From CAZRAL01 sp964598005 (GTDB lineage Bacteria > Pseudomonadota > Gammaproteobacteria > Burkholderiales > Usitatibacteraceae): 64,000 bases of DNA. The notes under the pieces are model-generated. The model ran no database searches. It worked only from the letters and a program-made list of their open reading frames with translations, and was not told the DNA's origin. The DNA lies in the NCBI GenBank assembly GCA_964598005.1, contig CAZRAL010000006.1:17018-81017 (forward strand). The letters run 5' to 3'. Made by a program: the position numbers and the translations under genes. Below, piece after piece: positions 45,658-54,422 of this stretch; positions within the stretch are counted from its first letter, which is position 1, and each line of letters opens with the position of its first letter.

Positions 45658-46980
45658 TCACGCAGCCACCTTTTGCACCGCCGCCAGCGCGCGCGTCAGG
45701 TCTTCGATCAGATCGTCCGCATGCTCCAGCCCGACCGAAAGGCGAATGGTGCCTTCTGCAATGCCCGCAGCACGCAGCGCGTTGCTATCCATGCGAAAGT
45801 GCGTGGTGCTGGCCGGATGAATGACCAGTGATTTGGCATCGCCGATATTGGCTAGATGCGAAAACAGTACAAGCTTTTCAATAAACGCCTTGCCTGCAGC
45901 ACGGCCGCCTTTAATATCGAAGGTAATCACCGCACTGCATCCATGGGGCAACAAGGTGCTGGCCAAGGCATGATCCGGGTGCGATTCGAGTTCGGGATAA
46001 CAAACCGACGCTACAGCAGCATGGTTGGAAAGAAACGCCACGATGCGGCGCGCATTATCGATGTGCCGCGGCATGCGCAGATGCAGGGTTTCCAGCCCCT
46101 GAAGAATCTGAAACGCGCTCATCGGCGCCATACACGCGCCAAAATCGCGCAACCCTTCGCGGCGCGCCCGCAAACTAAAGGCTGCGACTGTCGATTCCTC
46201 CGCCATCACCATGCCGTGAAAACCCTCGTAGGGTTGGGTCAGCGTCGCGAAACGGCCCGCACTGCTACTGTTTTTTTCAGCTGCCTGCCAATCGAAAGTG
46301 CCACCATCAATCAGCACACCGCCAATCACGACCCCATGTCCGGACAAAAACTTTGTCGCCGAATGTACCACCAGGTCAGCGCCTTGATCGAAGGGACGCG
46401 AGAGGTAAGGTGTGGTCAAGGTGGCATCGACCAGTAGGGGGAGATGATTTTCATGTGCCAGTGCAGCAATACGTGGAATATCAAGTACGTCGAGCCCGGG
46501 GTTACCCACCGTTTCACCGAAAAATAGGCGCGTATTCGGCTGTAGCGCCGCCCGCCATGCATCGATATCACGGGGATCGACAAAAGTCGTGTCTATGCCA
46601 AAGCGCGGCAAGGTATAACGCAAGAGATTATGCGAACCCCCATAAAGCGCACGCGATGCAACAATGTGCGACCCGGCTCCCATCAGCGTCGCAATAACCA
46701 GATGCAACGCGGCCTGCCCACTGGCGGTGCCAATGGCTGCCACGCCTCCTTCCAGTGCGGCCATCCGTTCCTCAAAGACGGCAACCGTCGGATTGGAAAT
46801 GCGCGAGTAAACGTGCCCCGGCGTTTCCAGATTGAATAGCGATGCAGCGCTATCGGCATCGGTAAAAACAAACGATGCCGTTTGATAAATGGGAACTGCA
46901 CGGGCTCCGGTAGCAAGATCGGCAGATTGTCCAGCGTGTACGGCTTGTGTATCGAAATGCGGAAAATGAGGTTTGGACAT
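45658..46980 (-). CDS. metY: O-acetylhomoserine sulfhydrylase MetY (PLP-dependent)
   Basis: About 440 residues. Makes homocysteine from O-acetylhomoserine and sulfide. Cys/Met-metabolism PLP family: YSRISNPTVAVFEERMAALEGG, ASGQAALH, FGETVGNPGLDVLDI, DATLTTPYLSRP, the PLP-lysine in HSATKFLSGHG, and GDAKSLVIHPASTTH near the end. The ETVGNPGLDVLDI text and length favour MetY over cystathionine enzymes. ATG at 46980 is chosen; a TTG at 46998 would add six residues. A MITE lies 64 bases upstream. Confidence 0.88.
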   Translation of the reverse strand: MSKPHFPHFDTQAVHAGQSADLATGARAVPIYQTASFVFTDADSAASLFNLETPGHVYSRISNPTVAVFEERMAALEGGVAAIGTASGQAALHLVIATLMGAGSHIVASRALYGGSHNLLRYTLPRFGIDTTFVDPRDIDAWRAALQPNTRLFFGETVGNPGLDVLDIPRIAALAHENHLPLLVDATLTTPYLSRPFDQGADLVVHSATKFLSGHGVVIGGVLIDGGTFDWQAAEKNSSSAGRFATLTQPYEGFHGMVMAEESTVAAFSLRARREGLRDFGACMAPMSAFQILQGLETLHLRMPRHIDNARRIVAFLSNHAAVASVCYPELESHPDHALASTLLPHGCSAVITFDIKGGRAAGKAFIEKLVLFSHLANIGDAKSLVIHPASTTHFRMDSNALRAAGIAEGTIRLSVGLEHADDLIEDLTRALAAVQKVAA

Positions 46981-47043
46981 AAAGAAGGAGATATGCAAAA
47001 ACTTGTGTTTATTGATTTTGGCAGGCTGGGTTCAATTGTTTAT

Positions 47044-47182
47044 TAGACTTCTTTCGAAACTGTCACGAGCGAAGACAAGCGCATGGCGGCGAAAAACCGG
47101 AGTTTACAAAGGAGTAAATGAGGATTTTGAGCCCCCGTGCAACGCCGTTATGTCAAGCGCAGTAAGTTTCGAAAGAAGTCTA
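47044..47182. mobile_element. MITE-like element, copy 2 (139 bp)
   Basis: Same 18-bp terminal inverted repeats TAGACTTCTTTCGAAACT and same body as 38022-38169, with small deletions. It is inserted between metY and an IS256 transposase remnant. A TA at both ends could be the target duplication. It fills part of the 498-base gene-free gap 46981-47478. Confidence 0.9.
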
Positions 47183-47420
47183 TTAAAACGAATCATAAAC
47201 GGGCTCTTGGCCAGTTTCCAGTTCTGGATCTACATTGTCCAGCGCCTGCCAATATTGCGTGAGGCCAGATAAAGCAATTCGATCGCTATCTCGTCAGTTG
47301 GAAGCGCAGCGCATGTCTTGATGAGTTTGCGCAGACTGACGTTCACGTCCCCGATTGCATGGATCGCCTAGATCACACTACGAATCTCTGGAACAGAGCT
47401 GAAGGGCGAGATGATGCACG
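47183..47420 (-). pseudogene. IS256-family transposase remnant (C-terminal part)
   Basis: Minus-strand translation reads ISPFSSVPEIRSVI, a stop, AIHAIGDVNVSLRKLIKT, ALPTDEIAIELLYLASRNIG, RRWTM, a stop, IQNWKLAKSPFMI. This matches the C-terminal block of IS256/mutator transposases (PEIRKVIYTTNAIES, SLRKVIKTRGxFPNDEAAxKLLYLALRNI, KWTMPIQNWK). Two in-frame stops and many changes make it inactive. The MITE abuts its end, and a terminal repeat of the other element abuts its beginning. Confidence 0.82.
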
Positions 47421-47428
47421 CCGAAGAT

Positions 47429-47480
47429 AGACTATTCTTGTCAAAACGCAGCTCATGGAGGACTTATTCAGAGACTCCTT
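47429..47480. repeat. Right-end fragment of the dispersed terminal-repeat element (fragment C)
   Basis: GACTATTCTTGTCAAAACG through GGAGGACTTATTCAGAGACTCC matches the right ends of copies A and B (GACTATTCTTGT...CGCGGCTCATGGAGGA). The left end is missing. Its terminal bases abut the nuoK stop codon at 47479. Confidence 0.82.
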
Positions 47481-47784
47481 AACCTTTTAGGGTATTAATG
47501 TCATCCACATTAATACTCCGCAAATTACGGAAGAGAACCACGAGAATTGCCAAGCCAATCGCCGATTCTGCTGCTGCAACGGTGAGGATAAAGAAAACAA
47601 ATACCTGCCCACCCAAATCGTTCAGATAATGCGAAAAGGCGATGAAGTTGGTGTTGACCGCCAGTAGCATGAGTTCGATAGCCATGAGCAGGACGATGAT
47701 GTTTTTACGGTTCAAAAAGATGCCCGCTATCGAAATAGCAAACAGGATGGCGGAGAGTATGAGGTAGTCGCTGAGTGTGATCAT
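47479..47784 (-). CDS. nuoK: NADH-quinone oxidoreductase subunit K
   Basis: 101 residues, membrane subunit of complex I with three helices. ITLSDYLILSAILFAISIAG is the first; MAIELMLLAVNTNFIAFSHY carries the conserved Glu of helix 2, and AAAESAIGLAILVVLFR holds the second conserved Glu of helix 3. Its natural C-terminus DDINTLKG is intact and its TAA is followed directly by element fragment C. In this family nuoL, nuoM and nuoN normally follow; here the transcript runs into remnants instead. Confidence 0.95.
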   Translation of the reverse strand: MITLSDYLILSAILFAISIAGIFLNRKNIIVLLMAIELMLLAVNTNFIAFSHYLNDLGGQVFVFFILTVAAAESAIGLAILVVLFRNLRSINVDDINTLKG

Positions 47785-47805
47785 GTTGGTATTCCCTGTT
47801 TAAAA

Positions 47806-47880
47806 TAATCAGAACTTGCCCCCGCGCAGGACTCAGTGGCGTGAGTCTTATCTATCATGCTATTAGTGGGCGCATCACAT
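47806..47880. repeat. Partial palindromic element between nuoJ and nuoK
   Basis: CTTGCCCCCGCGCAGGACTC and GTGAGTCTTAT match the first half of the element at 38172-38366, and GGGCGCATCAC matches its GCGCGCATCAC. It lies in the 103-base gap between the two genes. Confidence 0.55.
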
Positions 47881-47887
47881 CAGTTAT

Positions 47888-48526
47888 TTAGTGGGTCTGG
47901 TTCTCTATTCCAGCTGGTGCAGGCAATTCTTTTTCCGCCTCCATTTTCACGATTTTCAGGCGGTCGTTGCGCTTGACGCGAATCTGCTCGCCTGGATCTT
48001 GATGTTTGGTTCCCTTGCGCGTACGCAAGGTCAGCGCAATGGCGGCAACAATGGCAACCAGCAGGATGACCGAGGCCAGTTCAAACGGCAACAGATAGTC
48101 GGTATAGAGGATGCGCCCCAGTTCCGCGGTGTTGGAATGCCCGGCTCTCGGCGCAACAGCCGCATTGACTTTAGCCAGAGCAAAATCCTTGCTGGTAATC
48201 AATAGCCCCATTTCAACCACCATGGCTATGGCCACCGTGGCCGCAACCGGCAGGTATTTCCAGAAGCCCTCGCGCAGTTTGTCGAAATTGATGTCGAGCA
48301 TCATAACCACAAACAGGAATAGCACCATCACCGCACCGACATAAACGAGGATCAGCGTCAATGCCAGGAATTCTGCGTAGAGCAGCAGCCACAATCCCGC
48401 TGCCGTAAAGAAGGCAAGTACGAGGAACAGTGCGGCATGAACAGGATTGCGCGCGGTAATGACGCGTAGTCCGGCAGCGATCAGGATGGCTGCAAAAACG
48501 TAGAAGACGATGGATTGAAAGGTCAT
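47888..48526 (-). CDS. nuoJ: NADH-quinone oxidoreductase subunit J
   Basis: 212 residues, five membrane helices in the first about 170: IVFYVFAAILIAAGLRVI, then VLAFFTAAGLWLLLYAEFLAL with the conserved Glu, YVGAVMVLFLFVVMMLDI with the conserved helix-3 pi-bulge motif, and later helices. A charged C-terminal tail is soluble. The gene is 58 bases after nuoI and 103 before nuoK, which is more than the usual nuoJ-nuoK spacing because of a repeat insert. Confidence 0.94.
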   Translation of the reverse strand: MTFQSIVFYVFAAILIAAGLRVITARNPVHAALFLVLAFFTAAGLWLLLYAEFLALTLILVYVGAVMVLFLFVVMMLDINFDKLREGFWKYLPVAATVAIAMVVEMGLLITSKDFALAKVNAAVAPRAGHSNTAELGRILYTDYLLPFELASVILLVAIVAAIALTLRTRKGTKHQDPGEQIRVKRNDRLKIVKMEAEKELPAPAGIENQTH

Positions 48527-48584
48527 TTTTTTGAGCTCATTTTTAACGCCGCATCACCAAGCACAGCAGAATTTCAGCATATTG

Positions 48585-49076
48585 TCAGCGGTATTTGGCA
48601 TCTTCTGCCCTTCTCTCGGCAATTTCTTTTTCATATTTATCGCCAATGGCAAGCAACATGGGTTTGGTGTAATACAGATCGCCGCGCGTTTCGCCGTGGT
48701 ATTCCAGCAAGTGCGTTTCCACAATCGAATCCACCGGGCACGATTCCTCGCAAAAACCGCAGAAGATGCATTTGATGAGATCGATGTCGTAACGGGTGGT
48801 GCGACGTGTACCGTCCTCGCGCGGCTCGGATTCGATGGTAATGGCTAATGCCGGGCAAACCGCCTCGCACAGTTTGCAGGCAATGCAGCGCTCCTCGCCG
48901 TTGGGGTAGCGACGCAGGGCATGCAGGCCGCGAAAGCGCGGGCTCTGCGGGGTTTTTTCCTCGGGGAACTGTACGGTTATCTTGCGGGCAAACAGGTGAC
49001 GACCGGTCAGTTTCAGGCCCTGAATCAGTTCACCCAGCAATAAACTGCCAGCAAATTCTTTGGCGCGATCCCACAT
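48585..49076 (-). CDS. nuoI: NADH-quinone oxidoreductase subunit I (2x 4Fe-4S)
   Basis: 163 residues, peripheral-arm subunit carrying the N6a and N6b clusters. Two ferredoxin motifs: CIACKLCEAVCP and CIFCGFCEESCP, spaced as in the family. The N-terminal helix (WDRAKEFAGSLLLGELIQGL) associates with the membrane. It overlaps almost nothing: nuoH stops 3 bases before its ATG. Confidence 0.95.
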   Translation of the reverse strand: MWDRAKEFAGSLLLGELIQGLKLTGRHLFARKITVQFPEEKTPQSPRFRGLHALRRYPNGEERCIACKLCEAVCPALAITIESEPREDGTRRTTRYDIDLIKCIFCGFCEESCPVDSIVETHLLEYHGETRGDLYYTKPMLLAIGDKYEKEIAERRAEDAKYR

Positions 49077-49079
49077 ACT

Positions 49080-50174
49080 TTATTTTCCAAACCACCAATT
49101 GATTACCGGCCAACCGGCGAAAGGTTCCAGCATCAATGCCCCGACCACCACGATCCATACGATGGTGATCGGGATGAAAACTTTCCAGCCCAGCCGCATG
49201 AGTTGATCATAGCGATAGCGTGGGAACGATGCACGAATCCACAAAAACATGAACATGACCGCCATCATTTTGGCGAACATCCACCAGATGCCCGGCGCGC
49301 CGAGATAAGGAATGGATTTTGGAAACGGCGACAGCCAGCCCCCCAGAAACAGCAGGGTGGAAATGGTGGCGACCAGCAGCATGTTGGCGTATTCGGCCAG
49401 AAAGAACAGTGACCAGGTCATGCCGGAATATTCCACCAGCGGCCCGGCAACGATTTCAGACTCGCCTTCGGCCACATCGAAAGGATGACGATTGGTTTCC
49501 GCTACACCGGCAATAAAGTGAATGATGAAAAGGGGAAACAACGGGATGAAAAACCATTCGAGTAGACCATAGGGGCCATCCTGACGCGCGACGGCCTGCG
49601 AAAGGTTCAGGCTTTGTGCAGCCATTAACCCGCCGACCAGCGCAAAGCCCATGGCGATTTCATACGAGACCACCTGCGCCGCCGAGCGCATGGCGCCCAA
49701 AAAAGCGTATTTGGAATTGGAAGCCCAACCGGCAATGATGACGCCATAAACACCCATCGAGGTCATGGCCAGCACGAGCAGCAGCCCGGCATCGACATTG
49801 GCGACCACCCAGCCCGGCATGAAAGGTACGACGGCCCACGCGACCATGGCGGGTGCTACCGATAAGGCCGGCGCAATCAGGAATAAGGCTTTGTTGGCGC
49901 CAGTGGGAACGATCTGCTCTTTAAGCAGCAGTTTGATGGCATCGGCCAACGGTTGCAACAAGCCAAACGGGCCCACGCGGTTGGGCCCGCGACGTACCTG
50001 AATCCAGCCGATGACCCAGCGCTCGATCAATTGAAAGTAGAGAACGAATAGCACCAGCGGAGCAAGGACCGCCATAACTTTCGCCAGCGTCCAGGTAAAT
50101 AAAAATAACGGCGGCCCCCATTGAGGACCAAGCAGGTTGAAACCTTTGTTTAGTATTTGAAACAGGGTTTCCAT
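49080..50174 (-). CDS. nuoH: NADH-quinone oxidoreductase subunit H
   Basis: 364 residues, membrane subunit at the quinone-site junction; eight helices expected. Characteristic text: ERWVIGWIQVRRGPNRVGPFG, GLLQPLADAIKLLLKEQ, MGVYGVIIAGWASNSKYAFLG, ETNRHPFDVAEGESEIVAG and RASFPRYRYDQLMRLGWK. These acidic and arginine-rich loops form the quinone entry channel. It is cotranscribed with nuoI and nuoG. Confidence 0.95.
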   Translation of the reverse strand: METLFQILNKGFNLLGPQWGPPLFLFTWTLAKVMAVLAPLVLFVLYFQLIERWVIGWIQVRRGPNRVGPFGLLQPLADAIKLLLKEQIVPTGANKALFLIAPALSVAPAMVAWAVVPFMPGWVVANVDAGLLLVLAMTSMGVYGVIIAGWASNSKYAFLGAMRSAAQVVSYEIAMGFALVGGLMAAQSLNLSQAVARQDGPYGLLEWFFIPLFPLFIIHFIAGVAETNRHPFDVAEGESEIVAGPLVEYSGMTWSLFFLAEYANMLLVATISTLLFLGGWLSPFPKSIPYLGAPGIWWMFAKMMAVMFMFLWIRASFPRYRYDQLMRLGWKVFIPITIVWIVVVGALMLEPFAGWPVINWWFGK

Positions 50175-50198
50175 CCCCTTCCCTTCCTCGTTATCCGC

Positions 50199-52592
50199 TT
50201 AGTCCGCAGCCGCTGTGATAGCAATGGCGATTTTTTCGATCGTCACCGCGCCGAACATCGGCCCCAGCCCCATTGTTTCGTCGATTGCGGCAGCCACGCG
50301 TATACAGCCCGGCGCCAGGTTTGCCGCATGACGGGCAGGCAATGCGCTCCCACCGGCATTGCTGCTCACGCGTATTTCGCCGCCCTCCTCTATTCCCAGC
50401 GTATTAAAGACATCGCTGGCGAGGTAGGCATAAAGTGAATTTTTTGTTTCCGCAGTTTTTTGCAGCGCGGGTGCGTGGCGCACCAGTGCATCCGCTGCGT
50501 ACAGCGGAACATCGCCGATGCGTTCGATAACTGCTGCTCCCAGCGGAGCTGACAACACGTTAACGTGGTTTGCCGCAGTGAGCGTATTGTTCAAATGCTT
50601 GTTCACCAGCGCCTGCATGCCACCGGCAGCATCCGTTCCCGCGAGGCTAGTGCGCACCGCCTCGATGTTTTCCTGTTCAAAACCGGGCAGACCAAGCAAG
50701 TTACCGAGTACACGCAGTATTTTCCACGCCGGGCGCGCTTCGCCCTGCGGTTTGACTACACCGTTGAACGATTGCACGGTGCCTTCCGTATTAACGAACG
50801 TACCCGAGGTTTCGGTAAAAGGCGCAATAGGCAGAATGACGTTGGCATATTCCGGCGCGGCATTCTGGAACATCGAGAGCGAGACGACAAAATCGGCTGC
50901 CTGAAGCGCCGCGCGCGTGGCAAGCGGGTCGTAACAATCGTATTCCGGTTCCACCCCCAGCAATACACAGGCTTTGACGTATGGAGTCAATCGACGATTG
51001 GCAAATTGGGCGTCCAGTACGGCCGCACCTACGCTATTACAGGCCTCGCCCAAAAAGCCCAGCGTCGCTCCGGCTAACCGCGCGATTTCTTGCGCCCACG
51101 CATGCAAGGTATGCGCTTGCGGATGATGTTGGGCAAAGTTGCCCAGAAAGACGGCGGTTTTTTCCTTTTCGGCCAGACTGTGTGCAATCGCGCGCGCCTC
51201 ATCGGAAACGGGAACATCTTTTGCTGCGGCTGCCAGCTCATCGCTTAGCGTGGCCCCTTTAATTTCCGCCAGCGCCTTGGCAATCGCCGCCACGGTTTGC
51301 GGCAAGGCACTGGGCCGCACAATGGCTTTGCTGGCGACCGGCATCAGCAATGCATCATCAGCCGCATGAACCACATTGATGCGTTGGCCTTTTTTGGCCG
51401 CTTGCCTGAAGCGATTGGCCAGCAGCGGGTGATCGCCGCGCAGGCTTGAGCCGATGATTAGCACGCTTTGCAACGCCGGAATATCCGTAATCTTCATGCC
51501 CAGCCAGCGTGCGCCCTTCGGCAAACTACCGGAATCAATGTTTGGCGCACTACTTTCACGCAGACGGGTGTCGATATGCACTGACCCGAGACCATGCATG
51601 AGTTTATTGAGCAGATACAGCTCTTCCAGCGTTTGATGCGGGCTGGCCAGCGCGCCAATAGCGGTTGCGCCGTATTTTTGCTTGGTTGCAGTCAAGCCAT
51701 CTGCCACGGCCTGCAAGGCTTCCGGCCACTCGACCGTACTCCAGGCCCCATTTTTTTTCAGCATGGGCTGGGTCAAGCGCTGCTCGGAATTCAGTGCCTC
51801 GTAGGAAAAGCGCTCGCGGTCTGCGATCCAGCATTCGTTGATGGCTTCATTTTCAAGCGGCAGCACGCGCATGACGCGATCCTGCTTTACTTGCACGATG
51901 AGGTTGGCGCCCAACCCATCGTGCGGCGACACCGATTTGCGGCGTGAAAGCTCCCACGTACGGGCCGAATAGCGGAAGGGCTTGGAGGTCAGCGCTCCGA
52001 CCGGGCAAAGATCGATCATGTTGCCAGAGAGTTCAGAATCGACCGTTTGACCGACGAAAGACAGAATTTCGGAATGTTCGCCGCGCCCAGCCATGCCCAG
52101 TTCCATCACCCCAGCGATTTCCTGACCGAAACGGACGCAACGCGTGCAGTGGATACAACGCGTCATGTCGGTGGAGATCAACGGCCCGAGATTTTTATTG
52201 ACGACGACGCGTTTTTCCTCCTGATAACGCGAGGCGGAAGCACCGTAACCCACCGCCAGATCCTGCAATTGGCATTCGCCACCCTGATCGCAGATCGGGC
52301 AATCGAGCGGATGGTTGATGAGCAAAAACTCCATCACGCTTTGTTGCGCTTTTTTGGCGTAATCCGAGCTGGTTTGCACTTTCATGCCCTCGGTGGCGGG
52401 TGTCGCGCACGCTGGCAGCGGCTTGGGTGCTTTTTCCACCTGCACCAGACACATGCGGCAGTTGGCGGCGATGCTCAGTTTTTTGTGATAACAAAAATGC
52501 GGCACAAAAAAACCGAGTTTGTTGGCGGCTTCCATGACTGTGGCGCCGTTTTCGACTTGTACAGGCTTGCCGTCTATCTCTAAGTTAATCAT
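50199..52592 (-). CDS. nuoG: NADH-quinone oxidoreductase subunit G
   Basis: 797 residues, peripheral-arm subunit with several Fe-S clusters. N-terminal 2Fe-2S ferredoxin with HFCYHKKLSIAANCRMC, then CPICDQGGECQLQDL and CIHCTRCVRFGQEI for 4Fe-4S clusters; a molybdopterin-oxidoreductase-like remainder without a cofactor. It is 15 bases after nuoF. The C-terminal third is less conserved across bacteria, and residues there should not be over-read. Confidence 0.95.
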   Translation of the reverse strand: MINLEIDGKPVQVENGATVMEAANKLGFFVPHFCYHKKLSIAANCRMCLVQVEKAPKPLPACATPATEGMKVQTSSDYAKKAQQSVMEFLLINHPLDCPICDQGGECQLQDLAVGYGASASRYQEEKRVVVNKNLGPLISTDMTRCIHCTRCVRFGQEIAGVMELGMAGRGEHSEILSFVGQTVDSELSGNMIDLCPVGALTSKPFRYSARTWELSRRKSVSPHDGLGANLIVQVKQDRVMRVLPLENEAINECWIADRERFSYEALNSEQRLTQPMLKKNGAWSTVEWPEALQAVADGLTATKQKYGATAIGALASPHQTLEELYLLNKLMHGLGSVHIDTRLRESSAPNIDSGSLPKGARWLGMKITDIPALQSVLIIGSSLRGDHPLLANRFRQAAKKGQRINVVHAADDALLMPVASKAIVRPSALPQTVAAIAKALAEIKGATLSDELAAAAKDVPVSDEARAIAHSLAEKEKTAVFLGNFAQHHPQAHTLHAWAQEIARLAGATLGFLGEACNSVGAAVLDAQFANRRLTPYVKACVLLGVEPEYDCYDPLATRAALQAADFVVSLSMFQNAAPEYANVILPIAPFTETSGTFVNTEGTVQSFNGVVKPQGEARPAWKILRVLGNLLGLPGFEQENIEAVRTSLAGTDAAGGMQALVNKHLNNTLTAANHVNVLSAPLGAAVIERIGDVPLYAADALVRHAPALQKTAETKNSLYAYLASDVFNTLGIEEGGEIRVSSNAGGSALPARHAANLAPGCIRVAAAIDETMGLGPMFGAVTIEKIAIAITAAAD

Positions 52593-52607
52593 TGAAGATT
52601 CTCATAT

Positions 52608-53945
52608 TCATTCCGCCGCCATGGCTAATGTTTCATGCTGCGGTGTCGAATAGCCACCCGCGCCAACCATGCAGCGCTTATGGGTAATGTGGTACTCAAA
52701 TTCCTCGCGAAAATTTTTGACAAAGGCGCGCACCGGCATCGCTGCGGCATCGCCCAAGGCACAAATGGTGCGCCCTTGAATCTGGTCGGCTAGATTCAGC
52801 AATAGATCAAGATCTTCCTGCCGCCCTTCGCCGTGCTCGATGCGATGGATGATGCGATACAGCCAGCCGGTACCTTCACGGCAGGGTGTACATTGGCCGC
52901 ACGATTCCTCAAAATAAAAATAAGCCAGTCGCTCGGCTGCTTTGACCATGCAGGTGTCTTCGTCCATCACAATCACCGCACCCGAACCCAGCATGGAACC
53001 TGCTTTGGCGATAGCGTCGTAATCCATATCGGTTTGCATCATCAAGTCAGCTTTGATGACGGGCATCGACGACCCGCCTGGAATAACGCCCTTCAGCTTT
53101 TTGCCGCCGCGCATGCCCCCCGCCATTTCCAACAATGTGGCGAACGGAGTGCCGAGTTTTACTTCGTAATTACCGGGTTTGTTGACGTGACCGGAAACGG
53201 AAAAGAGTTTGGTGCCGCCATTATTGGGCTTGCCGAGATTGAGGAACCAGTCGCCGCCATTGCGAATAATGGCGGGTACCGCCGCAAAGGTTTCGGTATT
53301 GTTGATCGTCGTCGGCTTGCCGTAGAGTCCAAACGAAGCCGGGAATGGCGGCTTGAAGCGTGGTTGGCCCTTCTTGCCCTCCAGCGATTCAAGTAAAGCA
53401 GTTTCCTCACCGCAAATGTAAGCCCCATAGCCATGATGGGCAAACAGGTCGAAGGAAAATTCGCTGTCTAAAATATTTTTGCCGAGATAGCCAGCATCAC
53501 GCGCTTCCTGCAAGGCCTCCTCAAAACGCTCGTATTCAGCCCAAATTTCGCCGTGGATGTAGTTGTAACCGACCGGAATGCCCATCGCATAACCACCAAT
53601 GATCATGCCTTCGATCAGAATGTGCGGGTTATAACGCAGAATGTCGCGATCCTTGAATGTACCCGGCTCACCCTCGTCAGAATTGCAAACCAAGTACTTA
53701 GGGCCTGGGAAAGCACGCGGCATGAAGCTCCATTTCAACCCTGTAGGGAAACCCGCGCCGCCACGGCCGCGCAAAGCGGATTTTTTCAGTTCGCTGATGA
53801 CGTCTTCAGGCTTGATGCCGTCTTTGAGAATCTTGCGTAATGCCGCATAGCCCTCGCGCGCTTCGTAATCCTTGAGACGCCAGTTGTTGCCATCGATGCC
53901 TTTCATGATGACCGCATCGGGGCCGTAGTCCAGCATCTTGGTCAT
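52608..53945 (-). CDS. nuoF: NADH-quinone oxidoreductase subunit F (NADH and FMN binding)
   Basis: 445 residues, entry point for NADH electrons. RGRGGAGFPTGLKWSF binds FMN/NADH, CNSDEGEPGTFKDR and YICGEETALLESLEG are family blocks, and SCGQCTPCREG plus a later Cys hold the N3 4Fe-4S cluster. The ATG overlaps the nuoE stop (ATGA), so the pair is translationally coupled. Confidence 0.96.
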   Translation of the reverse strand: MTKMLDYGPDAVIMKGIDGNNWRLKDYEAREGYAALRKILKDGIKPEDVISELKKSALRGRGGAGFPTGLKWSFMPRAFPGPKYLVCNSDEGEPGTFKDRDILRYNPHILIEGMIIGGYAMGIPVGYNYIHGEIWAEYERFEEALQEARDAGYLGKNILDSEFSFDLFAHHGYGAYICGEETALLESLEGKKGQPRFKPPFPASFGLYGKPTTINNTETFAAVPAIIRNGGDWFLNLGKPNNGGTKLFSVSGHVNKPGNYEVKLGTPFATLLEMAGGMRGGKKLKGVIPGGSSMPVIKADLMMQTDMDYDAIAKAGSMLGSGAVIVMDEDTCMVKAAERLAYFYFEESCGQCTPCREGTGWLYRIIHRIEHGEGRQEDLDLLLNLADQIQGRTICALGDAAAMPVRAFVKNFREEFEYHITHKRCMVGAGGYSTPQHETLAMAAE

Positions 53946-54418
53946 TTGGCCAGCTCCTCAACGAGTTGATCGAGCTTGTCGTTCGACATGAAGCTGCACA
54001 TGCGTTTATTGTTCACCAATAGCACCGGCGCATCGCCGCACGCACCCATGCATTCGCCTTCTACCAGTGTAAATTTGCCGTCTGTTGTGGTTTCTTTCCA
54101 GTCCACATGCAATTTTTTCTTCAGATATTCGGCCGCATCGACGCCACCCGACAACGCGCAGGGCAGATTGGTGCAGACGGTAATCTTGCACGTACCCGTG
54201 GGCTTCAAGTTGTACATATTGTAGAAAGTCGCGACTTCATAAACCGCAATCGGTGGCATATCCAGATAGTGGGCGACTTCATCCATTAATGCATTGGACA
54301 ACCAGCCGTGTTCGTCCTGCACGATGGCCAAGGCCGACATCACGGCGGATTGCTTTTGCTCGGGTGGATATTTGGTCAGCTCGCGATCGATTTTTTGTTT
54401 GGATTCATCAGATAGCAC
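53942..54418 (-). CDS. nuoE: NADH-quinone oxidoreductase subunit E
   Basis: 158 residues from the GTG at 54418, a thioredoxin-like 2Fe-2S subunit. Cluster cysteines are in CTNLPCALSGG and GECMGACGDAPV. LSDESKQKIDRELTKYPPEQ is the usual N-terminus. The GTG is preferred to an ATG at 54460 because GGGGGAG lies 7 bases before it and because the ATG would overlap the cupin gene by 38 bases. Forms a heterodimer with NuoF. Confidence 0.93.
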   Translation of the reverse strand: MLSDESKQKIDRELTKYPPEQKQSAVMSALAIVQDEHGWLSNALMDEVAHYLDMPPIAVYEVATFYNMYNLKPTGTCKITVCTNLPCALSGGVDAAEYLKKKLHVDWKETTTDGKFTLVEGECMGACGDAPVLLVNNKRMCSFMSNDKLDQLVEELAK

Positions 54419-54422
54419 GTGA

